This document shows positions 26,844-36,800 of a DNA stretch of 64,000 nt, piece by piece. This DNA is from JBCCTX01 sp964468435 (GTDB taxonomy: Bacteria > Bacteroidota > Bacteroidia > J057): the NCBI GenBank assembly GCA_964468435.1, contig CAYXVE010000015.1, positions 21,789 through 85,788 of the forward strand, read 5' to 3'. The notes under the pieces were generated by a model. It searched no databases, was not told the origin of the DNA, and was given only the letters and a program-made list of their open reading frames with translations. Within the stretch, counting starts at the first letter, position 1. Every line of letters begins with the position of its first letter. Position numbers and translations under genes: made by a program.

Positions 26844-29800
26844 ATGATTTATAAGTTATCTCTGCACTGTATTGCCGGAATCGTCATGGGGGTTGTTCTT
26901 ACAGGTTGCAATCAGGAACAAGAAACTCAGACGACTGCTCCCCAACCCGTGGTTGAGCAGAAACCTGCTTTATTTTCGCTTCTTTCCCCTAATGAGACAG
27001 GTGTAGAATTTCAAAATGCACTCCAGGAAGGCTTAAATACCAATATTCTCATGTATGAATATTTTTACAATGGAGGAGGAGTTGCTGTTGGTGATGTCAA
27101 TGGAGATAGTTTGATAGACCTGTATTTTACTTCCAACATGCGGGAAAATCAGCTGTATCTCAATCAGGGAAACATGAAGTTCCGCGAAGTGGGTGAAATA
27201 TCGGGAGTTGCTGCCCGGAAGGGGCCCTGGAAGACCGGTGCCACTATGGTGGATATTAATGGAGACCAAAAGCTGGACATCTACCTATGCTATTCTGGGG
27301 CTTTGCCTCCGGAGAAGCGCAAAAATGAACTGTATGTCAATCAGGGCAATAATGATCAAGGCATTCCAGTTTTCCGGGAAGAAGCTGAAACCTACGGACT
27401 AGCCAGTCCGGCATTTAGTAATCAGGGCTTCTTCCTGGACTACGATCGCGATGGAGACCTGGATATGTTGTTGCTCAACCACAATCCTAAATCTTTACCT
27501 GTACTAAATGAAACGAAAACGGTAGAATTACTCAAACAGGACGATCCGCTCAGTGGCCTGAGATTGTACAGACAGGATCATGAGGTTTTTCAGGATATTA
27601 CCACCCAAGCGGAGATCGTCGGTTCGGGATTGAGTTATGGGTTGGGACTGGGAATCACGGATATCAATCAGGATGGATGGCCTGACTTTTACCTCTCCAA
27701 CGACTACGACATTCCCGATTATCTCTATATCAACAATCAGGACGGAACTTTTACCGATCAACTACAGGAATGCATGGGACACAATAGCCATTTCTCCATG
27801 GGAAATGATATCGCAGATATCAACAATGATGGCCTTCAAGATATCATTACCCTGGATATGCTTCCCGAAGACAATCGCAGACAGAAGCTGCTGATGGCTC
27901 CTGACAATTATGCCAAGTTTGACTTGAATCTCCGCAATGGATTCCATTATCAGTATATGCGCAATATGCTTCAGCTCAACAATGGCAATGGGACATTCAG
28001 CGAGATCGGACAGCTCGCAGGTATTTCGAATACAGACTGGAGCTGGGCAGCTTTGCTGATGGATTATGACAATGATGGATGGAAAGACCTATATATCACC
28101 AACGGGTATTACCGCGATTATACCAACTTGGATTTCATCAACTACATGGACCGCTTCGTACAATCCAAGGGCCGGCTGGTACGTGAAGACGTACTGCAAC
28201 TGATCAGTCAGATGCCTTCTTCCGACATCGTCAACTATATGTTCTCCAATAATCAGGGGTATCGTTTTAATAATCAAACTTACTCTTGGGGATTTGGACA
28301 GCCTTCCAATAGCAATGGCGCAGCATATGCAGATCTGGATAACGATGGTGATCTCGATCTGGTCGTCAATAATATCAATAAACGCGCATTCATTTACCAG
28401 AATAAGGCTCGTGAACTAACCCAGAATCATTTTTTACAGGTAAGACTCAAAGGAGGAAAACAAAATACGCAGGGACTAGGTGCTACAGTTGAACTGATCA
28501 GTGATGGTCAGGTACAAAAAATAGAGCAGTATAATGCTCGCGGATACCTGTCATCTGTATCGCCAGTTATTCATTTTGGTTTGGGGATGAAGACTACCAT
28601 TGATACCCTCAAGGTAACGTGGATAAGTGGTAAAATTGAGATTCTTACAGATGTGTCTGTAGATCAGGTGATCGTATTCGAAGAGCAAAATGCAGGCAGG
28701 CTTCGACTCCAGCATTCCCGTCCGGAACCATTATTTGTAGAAGTATCTTCTGAAATCGACTTTCAACATAGCAGTGTAGATATCAATGATTTTGACAGGC
28801 AGCCACTATTAATCCAGGAATTATCCAATACTGGACCATGCATAGCTGAGGCAGATGTCAATGGGGATGGACTGGAGGATCTATATGTTGGCGGAGCCAT
28901 GGGACAGAGTGCTGCTTTATATGTTCAGGCAGGAGGCGATTCATTCACGAGAATAAATATCGCATCATTCGAATCCGACAGGCAATTTGTGGATGCGGAT
29001 GCCGCTTTTTTGGATGCAAATGGAGATGGGCATCCAGATCTGTATGTAGCCAGTGGTGGATACCACGATTTTCAGCCAGGAGATCAACGATTGAATGACA
29101 GATTATATCTCAACGATGGGCAGGGCAACTTCAGGAGAAGTGATGAAGCCCTCCCGGCTATGTCTGTAAGCAAGGGCTGTGTGGCTGTTAATGATATCAA
29201 TGGAGATGGATATGATGATCTCTTCGTTGGAGGAAGGGTAATACCAGGACGTTATCCGGAAACCCCTCAGAGTTTTCTGTTGATCAACGATGGTAAGGGT
29301 AATTTTACCAATGATATACAATCCATTGCACCAGAGTTGGAGAAAATCGGTATGGTCACAGATGCTAAGTGGGTGGATATGAATCAGGATGGCAATAGGG
29401 AGTTGATTGTAGTAGGGGAGTGGATGGCCTTTCAAGTTTGGAAAATGGATCAAAGCAAACTAGTGAATCAGACTGCGGAATATCTGGGAAAGGAGTACAA
29501 AGGATGGTGGAACTATATAGCTGTAGAGGATATCAATAATGATGGATTGCCAGATATTCTAGCAGGGAATATGGGTACCAATACTCAGTTTCAGGTTTCA
29601 GACCAGGAGCCAGTAGAAATGTTTTATGATGACTTTGACAACAATGGTTCTGTAGATCCTATTTTCTGTTACTACATACAGGGCACAAGTTATCCTTATG
29701 TCACACGAGATGAAATGCTGAGGCAATTGGTCAGTCTCAAATCCCGTTTTACGAGCTATCAGCATTTTGCTGATGTTACACTTAATGATATCTTTGAACT

Positions 29801-30221
29801 TAAAACTCTGAATAAAGCTGGACATCTACTAGCCAATCACATGGAGACCACGCTTTTTCTCAGTAATACAGATAAAACCTGGAGGCCTGCAGAATTGCCA
29901 ATTGAAGCGCAATTTGCGCCAGTGTGTGCAGTAACTATGATGGACTATAACCAGGATGGGTATGTAGATATGCTCCTATGTGGTAATAACAGTAAACTTA
30001 AGCTTAGGTTGGGTAAGATGGATGCCAATTATGGGATGTTATTCAGAGGAGATGGAAAGGGAGGCTTCAAATATATTATACAAGCCCGCTCAGGGTTTAA
30101 TGTGAGAGGTGATGTACGTAGTATTGTGCAGATAGGCAACCAGTTGGTATTTGGTATCAATCACAGCAAGGCAATTACCTATGAACTGAATAAATTAGAA
30201 ATGACATTGTCTTCAAAATAA
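26844..30221 (+). CDS. Giant FG-GAP/VCBS repeat lipoprotein with ASPIC/UnbV domain (paralogue C)
   Basis: 1125 residues with the A/B plan: a lipoprotein signal (LTGC, then NQEQETQT), propeller blades (about 65-520), ASPIC/UnbV domain (about 535-615, with NTQGLGATVELISDG and LKVTWISGKIEILTDV) and a second blade set (about 650-1085). Calcium-type loops include DVNGDSLIDLYF, DYDRDGDLDMLL and DINGDGYDDLFV. It lies 8 bp upstream of the haloperoxidase gene and should be cotranscribed with it. Surface or periplasmic binding role inferred only from fold and lipidation; no catalytic residues recognised. Confidence 0.9.
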   Translation: MIYKLSLHCIAGIVMGVVLTGCNQEQETQTTAPQPVVEQKPALFSLLSPNETGVEFQNALQEGLNTNILMYEYFYNGGGVAVGDVNGDSLIDLYFTSNMRENQLYLNQGNMKFREVGEISGVAARKGPWKTGATMVDINGDQKLDIYLCYSGALPPEKRKNELYVNQGNNDQGIPVFREEAETYGLASPAFSNQGFFLDYDRDGDLDMLLLNHNPKSLPVLNETKTVELLKQDDPLSGLRLYRQDHEVFQDITTQAEIVGSGLSYGLGLGITDINQDGWPDFYLSNDYDIPDYLYINNQDGTFTDQLQECMGHNSHFSMGNDIADINNDGLQDIITLDMLPEDNRRQKLLMAPDNYAKFDLNLRNGFHYQYMRNMLQLNNGNGTFSEIGQLAGISNTDWSWAALLMDYDNDGWKDLYITNGYYRDYTNLDFINYMDRFVQSKGRLVREDVLQLISQMPSSDIVNYMFSNNQGYRFNNQTYSWGFGQPSNSNGAAYADLDNDGDLDLVVNNINKRAFIYQNKARELTQNHFLQVRLKGGKQNTQGLGATVELISDGQVQKIEQYNARGYLSSVSPVIHFGLGMKTTIDTLKVTWISGKIEILTDVSVDQVIVFEEQNAGRLRLQHSRPEPLFVEVSSEIDFQHSSVDINDFDRQPLLIQELSNTGPCIAEADVNGDGLEDLYVGGAMGQSAALYVQAGGDSFTRINIASFESDRQFVDADAAFLDANGDGHPDLYVASGGYHDFQPGDQRLNDRLYLNDGQGNFRRSDEALPAMSVSKGCVAVNDINGDGYDDLFVGGRVIPGRYPETPQSFLLINDGKGNFTNDIQSIAPELEKIGMVTDAKWVDMNQDGNRELIVVGEWMAFQVWKMDQSKLVNQTAEYLGKEYKGWWNYIAVEDINNDGLPDILAGNMGTNTQFQVSDQEPVEMFYDDFDNNGSVDPIFCYYIQGTSYPYVTRDEMLRQLVSLKSRFTSYQHFADVTLNDIFELKTLNKAGHLLANHMETTLFLSNTDKTWRPAELPIEAQFAPVCAVTMMDYNQDGYVDMLLCGNNSKLKLRLGKMDANYGMLFRGDGKGGFKYIIQARSGFNVRGDVRSIVQIGNQLVFGINHSKAITYELNKLEMTLSSK

Positions 30222-30229
30222 TTGCTGCA

Positions 30230-31582
30230 ATGAGGATTTTATTACGATTTACGCTATTTGCGATGCTGTTGGGGTTGTTCACAGACTGTGAGACTGATTT
30301 GAGAACATACACAGCCCAAGAGGTTGCTACTGGATGGGCAGAGATGTCACTGTATATTACCCAGTATACCCCATCCAATTCTCCTACCTATGCCTCCCGT
30401 TGTTTGGGTTATATCGGTCTGACCATGTACGAGTCAGTCGTACATAGCGATACTTCTTATCAGTCTCTGGCGGGCCAGCTCAATGGGCTTGAGACGCTAC
30501 CACTACCTGAAGAAGGTGCTGAATACGATTGGGTATTGGCTATGAATGCGGCACAAGCATACATCATGGACAGTATCTACAATCAGACTTCAGACATCAA
30601 CAAGCGAAAGATGGATTCGTTAGAGAATGAATTTTATCGCTCTTTCAGTAGCAGGGTCTCTGTCCATGATATTATTGAAAGGTCTGTGAAATATGGTCAG
30701 GCAGTAGCAGCAGCAATCTACGATTGGTCCAAAACTGATGGGGGCCACAGGGGGTATCTGAGAAATTTTGACAAAGATATGGTACATCCTGAGAGACCCG
30801 GTTCATGGAAGCCCCCGCTCTACGCGCAGTCCTTTAGCCATCATCCCCTACATCCACATTGGGGCGAGAACAGAACCTTTCTTACACAAAATGAATCGAT
30901 ACCCATACCAGAGATGATCCCGTATGACACAGTTCCTGGCTCACCCTACTATAAGGAGTTCCGGCAGGTATATGAAAGAGACTTCGAGTTGACCCAGGAA
31001 GAAAAAGAGATTGCCATCTGGTGGGGGGACGATCCGGATGAGACTTTTACACCAGCTGGGCATTCATATTACATAGCTACAATTGCCATCAAAAAGAAAC
31101 AGCCTCCCTTGATCAAGTGTTCAGAGACCTATGCCCGAGTAGGTATGGCAGTAGCAGATGCTTTCATCAAATGCTGGAAGTGGAAATATCACTTTTTCTC
31201 AGAGCGTCCCAACACATTTATTCCACAATTTATTGATCAGGAATGGGAATCTTTCTGGCCTGATCCCCCTTTCCCTGCATTTCCATCTGGTCATGCCATA
31301 CAGGCAGCAGCAGCAGCAGCTGTACTAGAAGACCTGTATGGGCAGTCATTTACCTTTGTGGATAGCTCGCATGTAGGTCGCCAACGCGATGAACTGAGAG
31401 ATGTAGATTTTAAAGAAAGATCTTTTGAAACATTCTGGGGAGTAGCACAGGAAACAGCAGACTCCCGCTTTTATGGGGGGATTCATACACCACAAGACAA
31501 TCATGTAGGGCTAGAAAATGGACGAAGGATCGCCAGAAATGTCCATGAACTCAAATGGAAAAAAGACCGGATTACATCATGA
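30230..31582 (+). CDS. Vanadium-dependent haloperoxidase / PAP2-superfamily enzyme
   Basis: A 450-residue enzyme with the complete vanadate/phosphate-binding signature of the PAP2 fold: K319-x6-R326-P327, P352-S353-G354-H355, and S412-R413-x5-H419-x3-D423. The long N-terminal helical part (with HPHWGENRTF near 208) and overall length match bacterial vanadium haloperoxidase-like proteins better than small PAP2 lipid phosphatases. The expected reaction is H2O2-dependent oxidation of halide to hypohalous acid, but phosphatase activity cannot be excluded by motif. The N-terminal segment is hydrophobic and ends FTDC followed by ETD, so it is exported. Asp before the Cys is not a standard lipobox, leaving lipidation doubtful. 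A (GCA)5-type run encodes a polyalanine stretch right after PSGH. The gene overlaps the next one by ATGA. Confidence 0.85.
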   Translation: MRILLRFTLFAMLLGLFTDCETDLRTYTAQEVATGWAEMSLYITQYTPSNSPTYASRCLGYIGLTMYESVVHSDTSYQSLAGQLNGLETLPLPEEGAEYDWVLAMNAAQAYIMDSIYNQTSDINKRKMDSLENEFYRSFSSRVSVHDIIERSVKYGQAVAAAIYDWSKTDGGHRGYLRNFDKDMVHPERPGSWKPPLYAQSFSHHPLHPHWGENRTFLTQNESIPIPEMIPYDTVPGSPYYKEFRQVYERDFELTQEEKEIAIWWGDDPDETFTPAGHSYYIATIAIKKKQPPLIKCSETYARVGMAVADAFIKCWKWKYHFFSERPNTFIPQFIDQEWESFWPDPPFPAFPSGHAIQAAAAAAVLEDLYGQSFTFVDSSHVGRQRDELRDVDFKERSFETFWGVAQETADSRFYGGIHTPQDNHVGLENGRRIARNVHELKWKKDRITS

Positions 31583-33300
31583 ATGCAACCCTTTTCTTTC
31601 GTACAGGACTCACCGTAGCCGCGATGAGCCTGCAGGTGTTCACCTTGCAAGGTCAGCCTCATTTTACAGAAGTAACAGATTCAGCAGGTATAGATCATCA
31701 GTTTGAGGTATATGAAGGAATGTTTGGAGGAGGTGCTTGCGTATTTGACCTGAATAAAGATGGATATCAGGACTTGTATATTACCAGTGGGATGCAGGAA
31801 GATGTGCTATATCTGAATAACGGTAACGGCACTTTTGAAAATATTTATGAAGGGTCTGGAATGGAGGTAACGCGGAGATATGTAACGCAGGGCGTAGTAG
31901 GGGCAGATGTAAATCGGGATGGTTGGGTGGATCTGTTTATCACAACGATTACTACCAAAGACAGCACGAAGCGCATTCCCAGAGCTCGGAATCTTTTTTT
32001 TCTTAATAATGGAGATAACACATTTACGAATGCGACAGAGAAGTACAGAATGGCTGAACTGAATTCATTCAGCACAGGTGCAAATTTCGGGGATTTCAAT
32101 GCCGATGGATATCCCGATCTGTATGTAGGAAATTACTTTCGCAATTATGAAGGAGAGCTTACCTATATCAATGATGCTACCATCGTAAGTGCCAATCAAA
32201 CTTCGGAGGGGTATTTATTGGAGAATATCAAGGGGAAATATTTCAAGAATGTATATGAGGAGTATGGGCTGGATTATAAGGGCTATGGGTTTGGAGGTGT
32301 CTTTACAGATTTTGATAATGATGGGGATCAGGATCTATTTGTCAATCACGACTTTGGATATAAGGCGACTCCCAATTTTCTTCTGGAAAATCAATATCCC
32401 CAAAAGTTTTTTAAAGACGTGAGTGAAAAATACGATATGGATCTCAAGATCAACTCCATGGGAACTGCTGTGGGGGATTATGATAATAATGGTGTTATGG
32501 ACTATTATATGACCAATATCAAGTTCAACTATTTCATGGTCAGTCTAGGCTTGGGTGAGCCCTATGAAAACAAGCTCAAGGAATTTGGGATGAACATCCT
32601 GACGATCAGTTGGGGAGCAAATTTTGCCGATTTTGATCAAGATGGAGATCTGGATCTTTTCGTTGCCAATGGAGATCTCAATCCCAACGATGTGCCCATG
32701 GGGGATTTTTACTGGGATAATGAAGATGGGATTTTTACGGAAAAAGCGATGGAAAAAGGGGTACAGGATTATGGAATTGGGCGTGGTTCAGTGGTATTTG
32801 ATCTGGAAAACGATGGGGATCTGGATTTGCTGGTGGTGAATCAGAAGCCAGTATTTGATTATCCGGTTTCGACAGTAACCCGTCTTTACAGAAATGAAGC
32901 TACAAATGGTAATTGGCTTAAAGTAGCATTGAAAGGAATAGAAGCTGAGCCTCAGGGCCTTGGTTCCAGGGTAGAAGTCGTTGCAGATAACCTGAGGATG
33001 ATCCGGGAAATAGATGGTGGAGGTTCCAGCCATTTATCTCAGAATTCTACGATAGCACATTTTGGGTTGGGTAATGCCAGCATGGTGGATTCAGTGATTG
33101 TTAAATGGACTGGAGGCAAGAAGCAGCTACTTACAGATCAGACCGTCAATCAATTGATAGTGATGGAAGAAGATGTTTCTCCTAATCAAGGACTGAACAT
33201 TAATTATATTTTGAGTATCCTGGTGAGTTTTTCTATCCTTGTCCTACTTATCTGGTTGATGAAACAGAGCAAAGGACTGCGAAAAAATAAGCCTGAATAG
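31579..33300 (+). CDS. CRTAC1-like FG-GAP/ASPIC-UnbV protein with C-terminal membrane anchor
   Basis: A 573-residue protein starting at the ATGA overlap with the haloperoxidase stop; the frame is open to 31555, but the signal peptide (hydrophobic, ending VFTLQGQ) begins properly at 31579. One set of FG-GAP blades (about 40-430, with DLNKDGYQDLYI, DVNRDGWVDLFI and DFDQDGDLDLFV) precedes a single ASPIC/UnbV domain (about 452-530, with PQGLGSRVEVV). A transmembrane helix near 541-562 (SILVSFSILVLLIWLM) and a basic tail KQSKGLRKNK follow. It is therefore predicted to display its propeller outside the inner membrane. Half the size of paralogues A-C, and the only one with a C-terminal anchor. Cotranslation with the haloperoxidase suggests a complex. 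Confidence 0.88.
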   Translation: MNATLFFRTGLTVAAMSLQVFTLQGQPHFTEVTDSAGIDHQFEVYEGMFGGGACVFDLNKDGYQDLYITSGMQEDVLYLNNGNGTFENIYEGSGMEVTRRYVTQGVVGADVNRDGWVDLFITTITTKDSTKRIPRARNLFFLNNGDNTFTNATEKYRMAELNSFSTGANFGDFNADGYPDLYVGNYFRNYEGELTYINDATIVSANQTSEGYLLENIKGKYFKNVYEEYGLDYKGYGFGGVFTDFDNDGDQDLFVNHDFGYKATPNFLLENQYPQKFFKDVSEKYDMDLKINSMGTAVGDYDNNGVMDYYMTNIKFNYFMVSLGLGEPYENKLKEFGMNILTISWGANFADFDQDGDLDLFVANGDLNPNDVPMGDFYWDNEDGIFTEKAMEKGVQDYGIGRGSVVFDLENDGDLDLLVVNQKPVFDYPVSTVTRLYRNEATNGNWLKVALKGIEAEPQGLGSRVEVVADNLRMIREIDGGGSSHLSQNSTIAHFGLGNASMVDSVIVKWTGGKKQLLTDQTVNQLIVMEEDVSPNQGLNINYILSILVSFSILVLLIWLMKQSKGLRKNKPE

Positions 33301-33833
33301 ATTGGTAGTTTCTGTCTGATTATTTAGCGACAGTAACTATTTGATGCTTTGATATTATCTATTCAATTCATTGCATAAAAAAACTAATTTAAAATTACAA
33401 TAGGTAACTGCACATTTTTGTTAATACTTCTCTTGTCATCTTACATCTTCATAAAAGTACGGGATCAATGTAAGGTTTTGAAGCTTTTATTAAGAATTCA
33501 TATGATTTTTACTAAATCCAAATAGTTCATATTTCTAAAGCAGAATAAACAATTACTCGTTATATTGATTTTAAATATATGATTATCAATTGTTTTTAGG
33601 TATTTTTTAAAAAGCTTTCCATTCGGGTTGATGGATATTGGATTTATTGGCCCATAATCACACCCTTTAAGATACGTTATAAATATAAAATATTCCCCGC
33701 AATAAAAACCAAAACGTATAAATGTTTCTGTTATTGAAAATTGTTCTTACAAGATACATTTTGTTGAGACGATTCCCGTTTTATAGTTGAGTGTAAATGA
33801 TCTTATGGAAACTTTCAACTATAATTAATATCT
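33301..33833. other. AT-rich intergenic region
   Basis: 533 bp with no supported gene, noticeably AT-rich. Just after the CRTAC1-like stop an imperfect hairpin (33307-33316 pairing with 33329-33338, one mismatch) lacks a T run, so it is at most a weak terminator. An inverted repeat lies immediately before the next start codon (listed separately). Confidence 0.6.
33781..33824. promoter_or_regulatory. Perfect 10-bp inverted repeat upstream of the malectin/beta-helix gene
   Basis: TTATAGTTGA at 33781-33790 and its exact reverse complement TCAACTATAA at 33815-33824 flank a 24-nt spacer and end 9 bp before the start codon at 33834. The position suits either a repressor operator or a 5' UTR hairpin that masks the ribosome-binding region. 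The two cannot be told apart from sequence. Confidence 0.45.
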
Positions 33834-36800
33834 ATGGAAAACTTTAAACTTATTGTTTATTTTATAAAATTATCATTCATCATGCTGCTGTTTTGTGGGC
33901 TTTCGGTTTTGAAAGCGGCAGATTACCATGTAAGTGTAAACGGGAATAATAGTAATAATGGCAGCTCCAACAGTCCCTGGAGAACGATCCAGCATGCTGT
34001 ATCCCGGGTAGCACCTAACCAGGGACATAGGATCATCATAGCTCCCGGAACCTATTTAGAAGGCGGTGTCCTGAATATTCCCAGTGGTACGACCATCATC
34101 GGAGCTGGTATTGGCAGTACCACGATTGTGCCCAGTGGAGGGCTGAGGCGTGCAGAGCAGCCTTACATTGCTTTGGGCTATTCGCTGATGATTATACGGG
34201 GTAGTGCTACCCTAGAGAATCTGACATTGAATGGCCAGGACAAAAAGGGAGCTTCGGGTATTTGGGTGCAGAATGCTTCTAATGTTAAGATCAGGAATGT
34301 CGAGGTAAGGGAGTTCTTCAGCAATGGCATTTGTTTACAGAATTCGCTAAATATTACGGTGGAGGACGTAAGGGTAACGGATTGTTCCTGGGCATCCAGT
34401 GCATGGGTCGGTAAGGGGTTTTTCCTTCAGGATGTGCGTGATGCGACCATACGCCGTGTCAGGGTAGTGGAAAGAGAGCAAAGAGGTAATAAAGGAGGAG
34501 GTAATGCCTTTGGTATTCTGCCCAAAGAAGGGTCTGTCCTGGAAAATATCCTGATCGAGGACTCCTATTTTGAGGTGCATCCTACAGGCATCTGGAACTC
34601 GGGAAAAGCACCTAATATTGTGGTAGAGTTCTGGGGAAAATCTATTATCAGAAATGTGATTTTTCGTGGTAACGAATTTCGCAATGGTACGCTTTCTTTT
34701 GCGATTAAGAAGAACCAACAAAATGTAAACGCACAACCTTTTGGATTCCTCTTTGAAGAAAACCGAATCATTAACAGCAGTCAGTATCCAATCGAATTAT
34801 CCTGTGATAATTCGATTTTCCAGAACAACTTTATACAGGCAGGTTCTGGATACATTTTCAAAAACTGGGAGAAAGAAAGAGAGCGATATGAAAATCTGAC
34901 CATTCAAAATAATGTGGTAGAGTGGAATGTTGGAGCGGGATGGCCGACAACATTTATTGGTAGTTACGGGGGTTACAAGGACCTGGTAGTTCGCAATAAC
35001 ACATTGTATGCCAAAGGCTCCAATGGCTTCAGCTTTATCGATATGTACAATCCCAATGACTATGGCAATATCAGCGAAAACTTCCTGGTAGAAGATAATA
35101 TCGTATATCGCGAAGCAGGAAATATAACTGGATTTACCTATCCGAGGGGATTTGTACGGTGGCTTAATGACGATTATTCTAATCCGCATACCATACGCAA
35201 TGCCACTGTAAAAGGAAACATCTATTGGAATTTCCCGGCTCAGGACAACGGTCAGCATACCAATAACAGACGGGAAAATATATCTTTTACACGTTCTGGA
35301 GCCAAGCCTTTTCCCTATTACAGCCAAAACACGGGTAGGGGTGCAGACTTTGATGTCAAGTTTTCTAAACCCAATCCCAACGTTCCAACAGAAGAAAAAC
35401 CTAAAGAAGAGGTAGTCCCTCAGAAACTAGCATTGCCCATTCTGATCAATGCAGGTGGTGGAGAATATAAAGCCCAAAATGGCGAAATATATCTGGCGGA
35501 TGTGAACTTTACCGGAATTTCTCAGACGGCACAAATTCCCATAAACATCAGAGACACTGAAGACGATCCCATCTATCAGAGTGAAAGATATGGAAAGGAA
35601 TTTGGCTATGAATTCCCGATCGACAATGGAACCTATGATCTGATTATACACTTTTCAGAAATCTACTGGGAGGGAGCGGATAGAAGAATCTTCAACATGG
35701 ATATAAATGGAGAAAAAGCCATGGAGGCGTACGATATTTTTGAAGAAGTGGGAAAAGGTGTTGCTGTTGAAAGGACGATCAAGGGGGTGGAAGTATCTGA
35801 TGAGAAGCTTCAGATACAGTTCTCAACCAATGCTGATCATGCAAAGGTCTCCGCGATTGAAATTCATCGCAACGAGCGCAACCCCAATACACCGCCCAAA
35901 TTTAAACTCAGTGCGGGAAGTGTGGCCTTGAATCAGGATTTTGTTGAGCCTGTAACGGTACAGGTAATTCCCGATCCCGTACCGGAAAATGAAAGGACGC
36001 AGAAAGTAGTTTACAGACTGAACACAGGAGATAATGATATTGCTGATCTGCAGATTGATTCTGAGACGGGAACGATCACGATTACATCGAAGCCTGGAAA
36101 AACAGGTGCTCAGGTTTTCACCGTTACTGCTGATGATCAGCAAGGCCGGAATAATATTGCTACACAAGAATTACGAATGAGTGTAGGGGGACTGATTTTT
36201 CAAGACATACCTACCCCCACCGGTGGGGATGAGATAGCTCTGAGAATCAATGCAGGGGGCGAGGCCTTTACGACTGCCGATGGTAAGGAGTTCGTCGCAG
36301 ACAATACGAAGTATTTGACCGGTAGGAGTCTTGATTATCAAACATCCGGTGAAGTTGAAGGTACAGAAAATGATCCATTATATCTTTCTGAGAGATGGGG
36401 TAAGAACTTTGCCTACAATGCTGTAGTACCCAATGGTACTTATCAGCTGAGACTGCACTTTGCAGAGATATTCTGGAAGGGAGAGGACTACCGGGTCTTC
36501 GATATTCTGGTAGAAGAGGGACTGGCAAGTATCACAGATCTGGATATCTATGAAAAGGTGGGTGAGTTTGCAGCCTATATCGTTAATATTGAAAATATTA
36601 CGGTCGTGGATGGAAGTTTGAGTGTATCCTTCTCAACACAGGTAGATAATGCAAAACTCTCAGCTATAGAATTTATCCAGACTTCGCCGATGGCTGAGGA
36701 AGATTTGGAAGATGATTTGGAGACTATGGCATTGAGGATCAATTGTGGTAGTTCTGAAGAGATGGAGGTAAATGGAAAAACCTTTATGGCTGATACATAC

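Noticed and set aside
34797..35327. 176-codon frame on the minus strand
   Set aside because: It is antisense to the beta-helix region of the malectin protein, whose domains are clear; repeated strand patterns leave open antisense frames by chance.
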